Notes: generated from the sequence alone by a model not told the origin. DNA of 12,792 bases from Opitutia bacterium UBA7374 (GCA_002469895.1 DKOA01000070.1:1-12792), one strand, 5' to 3'. Shown: positions 1 through 7,849, numbered from the stretch's first letter. Numbers and translations: made by a program.

Positions 1-2339
1 GCGGCGGTGGCTTTGATCGCTTCTCCTGATGCACTTGCATCGACAGGGAAGGTTTTTGCGTCGAGTCCGGCCAGAGTCTGATTGATCGTATCCAGCTTTT
101 CCAGATGGGCGGCTCTGGCTTCGGCTTCGGCTGCATCTTGCTCCTTTAGATATACTTCAGCGGCCTTTCCGCAAAGGGCCTCGATACGGCGAACTCCGGA
201 AGCAATGGCACCCTCGGACTTGATCTTAAAGAGGCCGATGTCTGCTGTGTTTCGCACATGCGTGCCGCCGCACAGTTCCATGGAGTAGCCGTTGAGTGCG
301 CTGGCTTGGCCGCCGATTTGAACTACGCGGACGCGGTCTCCGTATTTGTCGCCAAAAAACTGCATAACGTCAGCACGGTCAACCACCTCGGTATGCGGAA
401 CTTCAATCCAGGAGACGGTTTCCCCTTTTTTCACGCAGGCATTTACTTTTTCTTCCAGAGCGCTGACTTGCTCTGCGCTGAGGGCCTTGGAATTAAAGTC
501 AAATCGAAGGCGTTCAGGCGAGACGCTGGAACCTTGCTGAGCGGCGTCAGTGGAGACGACTTGGTGGAGTGCCCAGTGCAGCAGGTGGGTTGCCGTATGG
601 TGCGATTCGATCGGGGCCCGGCGCTCACGGTTGAGCGTGATGTGCAGCGTGCCGCCCACTTGGAAGCGTGAATCAAAGGAATTTTCAACGACATGGGCAG
701 TGGCGTTGCCGACTTTCTGCACGCCGAGGATCGCGAAGGTATGGCCGTCTACTTCGGCGGTTCCGATGTCTCCATCCTGACCGCCCATCTCGGTAAAGAG
801 TACAGTCTTGTCTGTAATGACGAGTAACTGGTCATCCTGTTGATGAACTTCGAGGATCTCTGCATCACAGCTGTCCTGCTCAAAGCCGAGAAATTCAGTG
901 ACGGCATCCGTCTTTACGTCGAGTGCGCGGACGACGGTCTTTTTCTGCGCGGCGCGGGCACGTTCGCGTTGTTGCTCCATGTGTCCTTCTACCGCGGCTT
1001 CGTCGAGCGTTAGTCCGCGCTCGCGGCAGAGCAAGGCGGTCAGGTCAAGGGGGAAGCCGTAGGTATCATAGAGTTTGAAGGCTTCTTCCGGGGGGAAGAC
1101 CGTGCCTGCTTGGGAAGTGTTTTCAAAGAGCTGCAGTCCACGGTCGAGGGTCTTGTTAAAACTCTCTTCTTCTGCGGCGAGGGTTTCCTTGATCGCTTCT
1201 GATCGGGTGCGGATCTCGGGGAAGACTGCGCTGAACTCGGTAACGAGTGTATCGACTAACTTGGGGAGGAAAGGCACCGAACCATCAAAGCCGAGACTGC
1301 GGCCATACTTGACGGCGCGGCGGAGAATGCGGCGGAGGACGTAGTTGCGACCGGTATTGCCGGGGAGGATACCGTCGGCGATAGAGAAGGCGAGCGTGCG
1401 GATATGGTCGGCGATGACGCGAAAGGCGATAGCCTGATCCAGCGAGTCGGATTTCTCGATCCCTTCGCCGGGGTAGATGTCTGCATAGGTTTTCCCACTC
1501 AGTGCTTCCAGTTTGCGGAAGATCGGTTGGAAGACGTCGGTCGCGTAATTGGTTGGCTTCTGAGAGAAGTCACTAAAACCTTTAGTATTTTGAATGATGG
1601 AGCAGGCGCGTTCGAATCCCATGCCGGTATCGACATGCTTGGCCGGAAGATCGCGGAAGCTACCATCGGCCTCAGCATTGTATTGAATGAAGACCAGATT
1701 CCAGATCTCGATACAGAGGTCGGAATCTTTGTTCACCAGACTGCCTTGCGAGTCGCCGTTTGGAGTGAGATCGACATGGAGTTCAGAGCAGGGACCGCAG
1801 GGGCCGGTCTCGCCCATCATCCAGAAGTTGTCCTTCTTGTTACCGTCGATGATATGCACAGCGGGGTCGATTCCGGCAGCGGTAAAGATAGCGGTCCAGT
1901 AGGCGTGTGCTTCGTCATCGAACGCAGCGGGATCTCCCGCGTCGGGCCGATAGACGGTGGCGTAGAGGCGTTCCGGCGGGAAGCCCCATACCGTAGTCAG
2001 TAGCTCCCATCCCCATTCGATGGCTTCCTTTTTGAAGTAATCACCAAAGGACCAGTTGCCGAGCATTTCGAAGAAAGTGTGGTGGTAGGTGTCGTAGCCA
2101 ACGTCTTCGAGGTCATTGTGTTTACCGCCGGCGCGGATGCACTTCTGGGTATCGGCAGCACGGGGCGGGCTGTAGGGCGCCTTTTCGCTGCCGAGAAAGT
2201 AGGGAACGAATTGGTTCATCCCGGCGTTGGTGAAGAGCAGGCCGGGTGACTGCGGCAGGAGCGAGGCCGAGGGCACGGCGGTGTGCTGCTTGGAGGCAAA
2301 GAAGTCGAGGAAGGACTGGCGGATCTCGGCGGAAGTCAT
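1..2339 (-). CDS. alaS: Alanyl-tRNA synthetase, C-terminus cut by window edge
   Basis: This class II aminoacyl-tRNA synthetase charges tRNA-Ala with alanine in the cytoplasm and hydrolyses mischarged tRNA. The visible 779 codons start with MTSAEIRQSFLDFF. The catalytic core shows FTNAGMNQF (about 36-44), the motif 2 region KCIRAGGKHNDLEDVG (66-81, with Arg69), HHTFFEMLGNWSFGDY, and a motif-3-like DTGMGFER. The editing domain carries the zinc ligands H581-x3-H585 (in HHTATHLLH) and C690-x3-H694 (CGGTH). Bacterial AlaRS usually has about 870-900 residues, so roughly the last 100, the C-Ala domain, lie outside the window. The frame is intact throughout. The start is fixed by the family's N-terminus; no Shine-Dalgarno precedes it, and a heptamer repeat fills the leader instead. 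It lies 123 nt downstream of leuB on the same strand. Identification is secure. Confidence 0.97.
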   Translation of the reverse strand, partial: MTSAEIRQSFLDFFASKQHTAVPSASLLPQSPGLLFTNAGMNQFVPYFLGSEKAPYSPPRAADTQKCIRAGGKHNDLEDVGYDTYHHTFFEMLGNWSFGDYFKKEAIEWGWELLTTVWGFPPERLYATVYRPDAGDPAAFDDEAHAYWTAIFTAAGIDPAVHIIDGNKKDNFWMMGETGPCGPCSELHVDLTPNGDSQGSLVNKDSDLCIEIWNLVFIQYNAEADGSFRDLPAKHVDTGMGFERACSIIQNTKGFSDFSQKPTNYATDVFQPIFRKLEALSGKTYADIYPGEGIEKSDSLDQAIAFRVIADHIRTLAFSIADGILPGNTGRNYVLRRILRRAVKYGRSLGFDGSVPFLPKLVDTLVTEFSAVFPEIRTRSEAIKETLAAEEESFNKTLDRGLQLFENTSQAGTVFPPEEAFKLYDTYGFPLDLTALLCRERGLTLDEAAVEGHMEQQRERARAAQKKTVVRALDVKTDAVTEFLGFEQDSCDAEILEVHQQDDQLLVITDKTVLFTEMGGQDGDIGTAEVDGHTFAILGVQKVGNATAHVVENSFDSRFQVGGTLHITLNRERRAPIESHHTATHLLHWALHQVVSTDAAQQGSSVSPERLRFDFNSKALSAEQVSALEEKVNACVKKGETVSWIEVPHTEVVDRADVMQFFGDKYGDRVRVVQIGGQASALNGYSMELCGGTHVRNTADIGLFKIKSEGAIASGVRRIEALCGKAAEVYLKEQDAAEAEARAAHLEKLDTINQTLAGLDAKTFPVDASASGEAIKATA

Positions 2340-2345
2340 TTCAAA

Positions 2346-2366
2346 CGTCGAACGTTGAACGTCGAA
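2346..2366. repeat. Tandem heptamer (CGTYGAA) x3 in the alaS leader
   Basis: Three perfectly phased 7-mers, CGTCGAA, CGTTGAA and CGTCGAA, occupy this stretch (plus-strand reading), ending 6 bases before the alaS start codon. Read in the alaS direction they are TTCGACG, TTCAACG, TTCGACG. They sit where a ribosome binding site would be expected. A TATTAT hexamer on the minus strand (2374-2369), one mismatch from a -10 box, would place transcription initiation inside the array, but no convincing -35 accompanies it. The repeat is directly visible; any function is unknown. Confidence 0.75.
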
Positions 2367-2450
2367 TCATAATACGGTTAATTGTACGTGTCTTTGATTG
2401 TGCGGTGTCGCTGCTCGCAAGTCCATCGGTGTTTTTCCGTGGTTCTAATA

Positions 2451-2462
2451 ACCGGATCCGGT
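2451..2462. repeat. Perfect 12-bp palindrome abutting the leuB stop
   Basis: ACCGGATCCGGT is a perfect palindrome touching the leuB stop codon (TAG, minus strand, 2465-2463). As a hairpin it would have only a 2-nt centre, or a 4-bp stem with a 4-nt loop, and no U-run follows on the leuB strand. It is therefore a poor intrinsic terminator. It could be a protein-binding site, part of a weak 3' structure, or chance. Confidence 0.4.
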
Positions 2463-3563
2463 CTACAAACTGCGGAGTACGGCGGCACCCATGGTTTTTG
2501 TGTCAACGGTATCGAGGCCGAAAGCGATATCGCCGGTGCGGACGCCGCCGGTGACCGTGTCACGAACCGCTTTCTCGATTGCCTGTGCGGCTTCTTCTTC
2601 GCCGAAACTGTAGCGGAGCATGAGGGCAGCGGAGAGGATTTGTGCGCAGGGGTTGGCGATGCCTAGACCGGCGATGTCGGGAGCCGTGCCGCCGGAAGGT
2701 TCGTAGAGGCCGTAGGGGTGGCCGAGTTGATTGTTTGTTGCGCCGAGGCTGGCCGAGGCGAGCATGCCGAGGGAGCCGCAAATGACGCCCATCTCATCGG
2801 ATAGGATGTCGCCAAACATATTTTCTGTGAAGAGCACGTCAAATTGGTTGGGGTCGCGAGCCAACTGCATCGCTGCGTTGTCAACATACATGTGAGAGAG
2901 TTCGATCTCGGGGGCATGCTTGGCGAAGTACTCAGTCACGACTTTGCGCCAGAGGACCGAGGTCTCGAGGACGTTCGCTTTATCGACCGAGCAGACGCGT
3001 CCGCCGCGACTGCGGGCGGTGTCGATCGCGACTTGAGCGATGCGCTCAATTTCGCTGGTCTTGTAGACCATGGTGTCGACGGCCTGTGATTCTCCGTTTT
3101 CCAAAGTCGTGGTGGCTTTCGGCTGGCCGAAGTAGATGCCGCCGGTGAGCTCACGGATGCAAACAATGTCGATGCCTTCGGGGATACGCTCGGTTTTGAG
3201 GGGAGAGGCATCGGTTAGTTCGCCGTAGAGTAGTCCGGGGCGCACATTGGCATAGAGGGAGTAGGCTTTGCGAATTGGAAGAAGGGCGGCGCGCTCGGGT
3301 TGTTCCTTCGGGGGTAGAGACTCCCATTTTGGGCCGCCAACGGAGCCAAAGAGGATGGCGTCGGCAGTATCGCAGACGGCTTTTGTGCTTTCAGGAAAAG
3401 CCTCTCCGTGATGATCAATGGCGATCCCGCCAATATCGGCGGTTTCATATTCGAGCGCAAAGCCGAAGCGTTGACCGGCGGCTTGAAGGATGTCGATAGC
3501 GACATCCATGACTTCGGGGCCGATCCCGTCTCCGGGGAGTACTGCAAATTTCAGCGTCTTCAT
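2463..3563 (-). CDS. leuB: 3-isopropylmalate dehydrogenase
   Basis: This cytoplasmic enzyme oxidises and decarboxylates (2R,3S)-3-isopropylmalate with NAD+ to 2-oxoisocaproate in leucine biosynthesis. The 366-residue protein has the family's usual length. It shows LPGDGIGPEV (9-18), GSVGGPKWES, KAYSLYANVRPG, the substrate-binding RELTGGIYFG with Arg137 and catalytic Tyr144, VDKANVLE with catalytic Lys195, and the metal-binding FGDILSDE with Asp252 and Asp256. The NAD-site segment reads LYEPSGGTAPDIAGLGIANP. Many LeuB proteins have EPIHGSAPDIAG here, so the SGGT variant is worth noting but fits the family. Homoisocitrate or tartrate dehydrogenases are related alternatives, but length and motifs favour LeuB. 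No other leu gene is in the window. It follows the response regulator on the same strand after 104 nt and has no clear ribosome binding site. Confidence 0.95.
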   Translation of the reverse strand: MKTLKFAVLPGDGIGPEVMDVAIDILQAAGQRFGFALEYETADIGGIAIDHHGEAFPESTKAVCDTADAILFGSVGGPKWESLPPKEQPERAALLPIRKAYSLYANVRPGLLYGELTDASPLKTERIPEGIDIVCIRELTGGIYFGQPKATTTLENGESQAVDTMVYKTSEIERIAQVAIDTARSRGGRVCSVDKANVLETSVLWRKVVTEYFAKHAPEIELSHMYVDNAAMQLARDPNQFDVLFTENMFGDILSDEMGVICGSLGMLASASLGATNNQLGHPYGLYEPSGGTAPDIAGLGIANPCAQILSAALMLRYSFGEEEAAQAIEKAVRDTVTGGVRTGDIAFGLDTVDTKTMGAAVLRSL

Positions 3564-3598
3564 GTGGGTGAGCGTATTGGGAAAAACGGCAAGAGTGC

Positions 3599-3611
3599 TT
3601 TGCCCGGCAAA
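3599..3611. repeat. Short inverted repeat between leuB and the regulator gene
   Basis: TTTGCC-C-GGCAAA is a perfect 6-bp inverted repeat around a single base, in the 104-nt gap upstream of leuB. It lies 36 bases upstream of the leuB start, so it could be a dyad operator site. It is too compact for a stable hairpin and has no U-run, so a terminator is unlikely. No function can be assigned from sequence alone. Confidence 0.35.
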
Positions 3612-3667
3612 CGCTTCAAGACTTTTTACAAGCGATGCCGCTGATTGCAGCGTACCGACCTGTGCGC

Positions 3668-4405
3668 TTAGGCGCTTTTTAAGGTCTCGTAGATATACCC
3701 GACTCCATGCACCGTGCGAAAAGTGTCGAGTGAGATGTCGTGCTGCTTAAACAGATCGCGTATTTTAACGATATATTGATCGAGCGATCGACTGCGCACG
3801 TCGGCGTGTACGCCCCATACTGAGTGGATCAGGTCTTTTCGGGTGATGACGGAGTTCGTGTTATTGGACAAATAAGTAATGATGCCGAGTTCTTTGCGGC
3901 CGATTTTGACGACTTCTCCGTCGGGGAAGGCTATTTCAATCCGTTGCGGATTGATCTCTGCACCGGCAAAATCAAAGGGTACATCTGTAGTCGCGGCATT
4001 TTTTGTCACATTTGTGTCGTGAGAGGTATTGGCGCGGCGGAGTACGGCATGTATGCGGGCGATCAGTTCAGCAAAGCTGAAAGGCTTGGTGATGTAGTCA
4101 TCACCGCCTAGCTCAAGGGCTTTGACTTTGTTGTCTTCGGCTTTTTCTGCGGTCAGAAAGATGACGGGTATATCGATGCCGTTTTGGCGCAGGTCGTCGA
4201 TCAGATGGAAGCCGGTATCATCCGGCAAGTGGACATCAAGAAGTAACAGGTTGGCAAAATTGTTTTTCAAGAAACGGAAGGCATGCGCTGCTTCATAGCA
4301 GACCTGCACATCCATGTCAGCGGTTTCCAGTTGGGTGGTGATGAGGGCGGCAAGATCACGGTCGTCCTCGGTCACAATGATCAAAGGTTTGGATGATTGG
4401 CTCAT
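3668..4405 (-). CDS. OmpR/PhoB-family response regulator (orphan)
   Basis: This is a 245-residue two-component response regulator: a receiver domain (about 7-125) followed by a winged-helix DNA-binding domain (about 147-242). The receiver has the acidic pair Asp14-Asp15, phosphoacceptor Asp57 in LLLLDVHLPD, Thr85 in FLTAE, Tyr104 and Lys107 in YITKPF, so it should be phosphorylatable. The effector domain shows the OmpR pattern GRKELGIITYLSNN, VITRKDLIHSVWG, RSLDQYIVKIRDLF and FRTVHGVGYIYE. Its start lies 5 nt after the stop of the peroxiredoxin gene, which implies co-transcription. No histidine kinase is in the window, so its partner and signal are unknown. A redox or peroxide connection is inferred only from the neighbour. 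The specific name cannot be given. Confidence 0.92.
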   Translation of the reverse strand: MSQSSKPLIIVTEDDRDLAALITTQLETADMDVQVCYEAAHAFRFLKNNFANLLLLDVHLPDDTGFHLIDDLRQNGIDIPVIFLTAEKAEDNKVKALELGGDDYITKPFSFAELIARIHAVLRRANTSHDTNVTKNAATTDVPFDFAGAEINPQRIEIAFPDGEVVKIGRKELGIITYLSNNTNSVITRKDLIHSVWGVHADVRSRSLDQYIVKIRDLFKQHDISLDTFRTVHGVGYIYETLKSA

Positions 4406-4410
4406 GATTT

Positions 4411-4884
4411 TTATTTGAGTGATGCGACATCACGGAGGATTTCCGCGGCATGATCGGCAGGTTTTACTTTTGGGTAGGTTTTCGCGATGGTTCCATCCGG
4501 AGCGATGAGGAAAGACATGCGGTGGACGCCATCATAGATTCGACCCATGAATTTTTTCTCCCCAAAGACGCCATAAGCCTTAGCTAGGGTCAGATCGGTG
4601 TCAGCGATCAGGGGGAAGGGGAGTTCGTATTTAGCCCGAAACTTCTCATGCGAGGACTCCGGGTCCTTACTTACGCCGACAATCTGAACGCCGGCTTGCC
4701 GAAGCGCAGCGTACTGATCGCGAAACGAGCAGGCTTGAGTGGTGCAGCCCGGGGTGTCGTCTTTCGGGTAGAAGTACAGCAGGCAAAAGCCTTCAGCTTT
4801 ATCGCTACGGTGGTTTTCTCCGTCGAGAGGGTAGGTAAAGACAGGGGCAACTTGCCCGATAGATAGTGGTTCAGGCGCAGGCAT
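4411..4884 (-). CDS. bcp: BCP/PrxQ-type thiol peroxiredoxin
   Basis: This thioredoxin-dependent peroxidase reduces hydrogen peroxide and organic hydroperoxides in the cytoplasm. The 157-residue length is typical of bacterioferritin comigratory protein (PrxQ). The thioredoxin-fold core shows FCLLYFYPKDDTPGCTTQAC (33-52): Cys47 is the expected peroxidatic cysteine and Cys52, five residues on, the expected resolving cysteine of atypical 2-Cys BCPs. FRDQYAAL, GVSKDPESSHEKF, FPLIADTD and YGVFGEKKFMG follow, all family hallmarks. There is no signal peptide. It is the first gene of a minus-strand pair with the response regulator 5 nt downstream, and is divergent from hisG across 133 bp. No Shine-Dalgarno is visible before the ATG; the start is chosen from family alignment. 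Confidence 0.95.
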   Translation of the reverse strand: MPAPEPLSIGQVAPVFTYPLDGENHRSDKAEGFCLLYFYPKDDTPGCTTQACSFRDQYAALRQAGVQIVGVSKDPESSHEKFRAKYELPFPLIADTDLTLAKAYGVFGEKKFMGRIYDGVHRMSFLIAPDGTIAKTYPKVKPADHAAEILRDVASLK

Positions 4885-5017
4885 AGGTTAGTTAGCATTC
4901 TAACATGTCGTGTCTCCATTTTCTGGCAATTGTAAAATTCTTCTGCGTTCACCGCTGGTTTCTAAAATATAAACTTGTGCTGGTCGTTGTGAACTCCAGC
5001 GTCTGTAGAGACAAGCT
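4885..5017. promoter_or_regulatory. Divergent bcp / hisG promoter region
   Basis: This 133-bp gap separates divergently transcribed bcp and hisG, so it must hold at least two promoters unless one lies further upstream. Visible elements are an inverted repeat GTTAG-CATT-CTAAC (4891-4904) just upstream of the bcp start, a minus-strand TAGAAT (4902-4897) that resembles a -10 for bcp, the 10-mer TTCTGGCAAT (4921-4930), and AT-rich TAAAATATAAA (4963-4973) about 45-55 bases before hisG, which could supply its -10. Convincing -35 boxes at standard spacing were not found. An imperfect dyad GCTGG / CCAGC (4979-4983, 4996-5000) lies in the hisG leader. Confidence 0.5.
4921..4930 (+). repeat. Intergenic 10-mer TTCTGGCAAT, copy 1
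   Basis: First of three exact copies of TTCTGGCAAT, all outside genes and all on the plus strand (others at 8187-8196 and 12597-12606). This copy lies in the bcp/hisG divergent gap. A related sequence, TTCTTCTGCG, begins 18 bases further on (4939). The reverse complement contains TTGCCA, one base from a consensus -35 box, but the nearest -10-like hexamer for bcp is 21 bases away, too far for a standard promoter. Confidence 0.5.
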
Positions 5018-5899
5018 ATGGAAAATTCACCGCTACTTATGCTCGGTTTGCCCAAGGGCAGCCTGGAGGAATCGACGATTCAATTGTTCGCTAAAGCTGG
5101 TTTCAAGATCAGCAGGAGCGCGCGTTCCTACCGTCCTTCATTTGACGACTCCGAACTGGACGGTCGTTTCGTTCGGGCTCAGGAAGTGAGCCGTTATGTT
5201 GAACACGGTTACTTCGATTGTGGGCTGACCGGGCAGGATTGGGTCAGGGAAAACAGCTCCGATGTAGTCGAGGTCTGCGATTTAGTATACAGTCGTGCCT
5301 CCAATCGTCGTTCTAAGTGGATCGTGGCCGTACCGGAAGCTTCGCCGATTGAAAATGTGCAGGACCTTGAGGGGAAGCGCATTGCAACCGAGGTGGTCAA
5401 TATTACCCAGCAGTACCTCACGGATAATGGAGTGCAGGCCGAGGTCGAGTTCTCCTGGGGAGCGACCGAGGTCAAAGTGCCGGATCTGGTCGATGCGATT
5501 GTTGATTTGACTGAGACCGGAAATTCGCTGCGCGCGAACAAGCTCCGGATTGTCGATACCATTCTCTTTACCAACACGGTACTGATTGCCAACAAAGCAT
5601 CCTGGGAGAATCCGGAAAAGCGCAAGAAAATCGAGAATATCGCCTTGCTCCTGCAATCGGCTCTCGAGGCGCACAGCAAAGTCGGTCTAAAGCTCAATAT
5701 TGAGCGGTGCAAACTCGATCAGATTATTGAGGAGCTTCCGGCCTTGCGTAATCCGACGATCAATCGTCTGGCGGATGACGCCTGGGTGGCGCTCGATACG
5801 ATTCTTGATGAGAAGGTTGTGCGTGAGATCATACCGGCGTTGAAAGCTCACGGAGCCGAAGGCATCGTTGAATATCCGCTGAACAAGGTAGTTTATTGA
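5018..5899 (+). CDS. hisG: ATP phosphoribosyltransferase, long (HisG-L) form
   Basis: This enzyme catalyses the first, committed step of histidine biosynthesis: ATP plus PRPP gives phosphoribosyl-ATP. The 293 residues match the long form, which has its own regulatory domain and needs no HisZ. Seen are the N-terminal LGLPKGSLEEST (9-20), the HGYFDCGLTGQDWV segment (63-76), EFSWGATEVKVPDLVDAIVD (144-163) and the PRPP/phosphate loop DLTETGNSLRAN (163-174). The remainder from about 215 is the ACT-like HisG C-terminal domain, so feedback inhibition by histidine is expected from family knowledge. It is the first gene of a run with aguB 13 nt downstream and aguA after that; no other his gene is in the window. 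The ATG has only weak purine richness upstream (TAGAGA), but the alternative starts in other frames make no sense. Confidence 0.96.
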   Translation: MENSPLLMLGLPKGSLEESTIQLFAKAGFKISRSARSYRPSFDDSELDGRFVRAQEVSRYVEHGYFDCGLTGQDWVRENSSDVVEVCDLVYSRASNRRSKWIVAVPEASPIENVQDLEGKRIATEVVNITQQYLTDNGVQAEVEFSWGATEVKVPDLVDAIVDLTETGNSLRANKLRIVDTILFTNTVLIANKASWENPEKRKKIENIALLLQSALEAHSKVGLKLNIERCKLDQIIEELPALRNPTINRLADDAWVALDTILDEKVVREIIPALKAHGAEGIVEYPLNKVVY

Positions 5900-5912
5900 T
5901 CGGGCATTCGTC

Positions 5913-6815
5913 ATGACTGCCCGCCCTGCCAGTGTTCGTATCGCCTTGATTCAAGAGCGTGCCGCGAACACCCAATCCGAGGCCATTGCATTGCTGGAGA
6001 AACGGGTGCGGACGGCGGCGGCCTCGGGTGCACAGATCATTTGCACGCAGGAACTATTTAACACGCCGTATTTTTGCCGTACGCAGGATGTTCGCCACTT
6101 CGATTTGGCCGAGCCTGTACCGGGACCGACTACGGATGCCGTAAGCCGACTCGCGGCAGAGTTGAACGTTGTTCTGATCGTTTCCCTTTTCGAGCACCGC
6201 GGCCCCGGCGTCTATCATAATACAGCTGCAGTGATCGACGCGGATGGGCGTTTTCTCGGCAAGTACCGAAAAATGCATATACCGCAAGACCCCGGGTTTG
6301 AGGAGAAATTCTATTTTACCCCGGGTGATCTTGGTTACCCCGTCTGGAAGACAGCGTATGGCTGCATTGGCGTTCTCATCTGCTGGGATCAGTGGTTCCC
6401 GGAGGCCGCCCGAATGCTTGCCTTGGCGGGGGCGGAGATCCTTTTTTGTCCGACCGCTATTGGCTGGTTGGCTGACGAGAAAGAGACTGAAGGCGCCACT
6501 CAGCACAGTGCCTGGGAGATCGTTCAGCGAGGCCATGCGGTGGCCAATGGTTGCTATTTCGCGGCCGTCAACCGCATCGGAAAAGAAGGTAATACGGAGT
6601 TTTGGGGTCAGTCGTTTGTCGCTGATTATCATGGGCGCATGTTGGCCCGGGCATCGGTTGATCAATCGGCCGTTCTTACCGCCGATTGCGACTTACAGGC
6701 ACTGGAGCAGGCACGTCGTATTTGGCCCTTTTTACGCGATCGCAGGATCGACAGTTTCGATGGGCTGGCCTCGAGGATGATTGACGATGCGTCTGCCGCT
6801 CCCGAGGAGTCATGA
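5913..6815 (+). CDS. aguB: N-carbamoylputrescine amidase
   Basis: This nitrilase-superfamily amidohydrolase converts N-carbamoylputrescine to putrescine, CO2 and ammonia in the agmatine route of polyamine synthesis. The 300 residues have the family's usual length. The catalytic triad is visible: Glu47 in CTQELFNTPYF, Lys120 in GKYRKMHIPQDPGF and Cys157 in GVLICWDQWFPEAAR. WEIVQRGHAVANGCYFAAVNRIG and FWGQSFVADYHG are typical of AguB/plant NLP1-type enzymes, and the next gene, agmatine deiminase, makes its substrate; together these separate it from beta-ureidopropionase and other nitrilases. The gene starts 13 nt after hisG and overlaps aguA by 4 nt (ATGA). No signal peptide. Only a weak GGG lies near a Shine-Dalgarno position, so translation may be coupled to hisG. 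Confidence 0.95.
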   Translation: MTARPASVRIALIQERAANTQSEAIALLEKRVRTAAASGAQIICTQELFNTPYFCRTQDVRHFDLAEPVPGPTTDAVSRLAAELNVVLIVSLFEHRGPGVYHNTAAVIDADGRFLGKYRKMHIPQDPGFEEKFYFTPGDLGYPVWKTAYGCIGVLICWDQWFPEAARMLALAGAEILFCPTAIGWLADEKETEGATQHSAWEIVQRGHAVANGCYFAAVNRIGKEGNTEFWGQSFVADYHGRMLARASVDQSAVLTADCDLQALEQARRIWPFLRDRRIDSFDGLASRMIDDASAAPEES

Positions 6816-7843
6816 GTTGGTCGGGCCAGCACCGCTTTCGTCTTCCTGCCGATTGGGAACCTCAGGAGGCAGTTTGGTTTGCCTGGCCTGCTTCTGAGAA
6901 CCTTTGGCCCGGAGTTTTGCCTCGTGTCCGCCGTCAATTGGCGAAACTTTATCAACTTGCGGCACGCTATGAGAAAGTCTGTTTGCTTTGCCCGGCGGCG
7001 GCTCAGGCGGACTTCCTGAGTCATTTGGAAGCGGTTGGCTCCGCTTCCCATATCGAGCTTTTTGATTACGCGACAGACGATGTCTGGTGCCGTGATTTTG
7101 GGCCTATCTTTGTCTTTGATCGAGAGACAGCAGCCCTCACTGCAACTGACTGGGGTTTTAATGCCTGGGGCGAAAAATTCCCGGCCTATCAGCGAGATGC
7201 TTCCGCGCCGGCCTTTATCGCAGAGCAGCTAGGGGTTCCCAGAATTACTTTTGATTTTGTCTTGGAGGGGGGTGCAATCGACTCAAATGGTGCCGGTTCT
7301 CTGCTGACGACTGAGGCGGTATTGCTCCATCCCAATCGAAATGGTCGGAACGACAAGGTGGCGATGGAGGCATACCTCGCTCAGGGTCTAGGGGTCGAGC
7401 AGGTACTCTGGTTGCAGGAAGGATTGGTGGGCGATGATACGGACGGCCATATTGATAATGTCGCCCGCTTCTTTCGTGAAGACGGCCTTATATTGGCCTG
7501 CACAGAAGATGCCACGCATCCCAATGCTGCCCATCTAGAGGAAAGTCGTCTTGGCTTGGAAGGAGCGGTTTTGCCGGATGGGCGCTCGATCGAGAAGATT
7601 CTTTTGCCTCTTCCGGATCCCATCTTTGCCGAGGGCCAACTGCTGGCTGCCAGCTATCTTAATTATCTGGTGCTGAACGGTGCGGTTTTGGTGCCGACTT
7701 ACGGCCAAGCTAAAAAGGATGCACAGGCCATCAAAGTCCTCGCCGGTTGCTACCCCGGACGCAAAGTGATCGGTTTTGATGCGCGTGATTTCCTCCTCGA
7801 AGGTGGCTCTCTACACTGTCTCAGCCAACACCAGCCGCGCTAA
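6812..7843 (+). CDS. aguA: Agmatine deiminase
   Basis: This enzyme hydrolyses agmatine to N-carbamoylputrescine and ammonia, feeding the AguB step encoded just upstream. The 343-residue protein belongs to the peptidyl-arginine-deiminase-like (guanidino-modifying) superfamily. It starts with the family signature LPADWEPQEAVWFAWP (11-26) and shows WCRDFGPIF (92-100, Asp95), LEGGAIDSNGAGSLLTTEAV (151-170), DDTDGHIDN (208-216, His213) and, at the extreme C-terminus, EGGSLHCLSQHQP with the catalytic Cys336. All the expected residues are present. Its ATG lies within the aguB stop region (ATGA overlap), with GAGGAG only 2 nt before the start, so translational coupling is likely. It converges on the small unknown gene with only 6 nt between stop codons. 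Cytoplasmic. Confidence 0.96.
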   Translation: MSWSGQHRFRLPADWEPQEAVWFAWPASENLWPGVLPRVRRQLAKLYQLAARYEKVCLLCPAAAQADFLSHLEAVGSASHIELFDYATDDVWCRDFGPIFVFDRETAALTATDWGFNAWGEKFPAYQRDASAPAFIAEQLGVPRITFDFVLEGGAIDSNGAGSLLTTEAVLLHPNRNGRNDKVAMEAYLAQGLGVEQVLWLQEGLVGDDTDGHIDNVARFFREDGLILACTEDATHPNAAHLEESRLGLEGAVLPDGRSIEKILLPLPDPIFAEGQLLAASYLNYLVLNGAVLVPTYGQAKKDAQAIKVLAGCYPGRKVIGFDARDFLLEGGSLHCLSQHQPR

Positions 7844-7849
7844 AGGGGC

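Noticed and set aside
1404..2003. A 199-codon open frame on the plus strand opposite alaS
   Set aside because: It lies wholly inside the antisense of a well-conserved alaS and its translation resembles no family. Long antisense frames are common in GC-rich genes.
5209..5712. A 167-codon minus-strand frame opposite hisG
   Set aside because: It is a shadow of the hisG reading frame, Ser/Arg-rich and without recognisable motifs.
6054..6665. A 203-codon open frame on the minus strand opposite aguB
   Set aside because: It is entirely antisense to aguB, whose catalytic residues and full length are clear, and its translation shows no domain.
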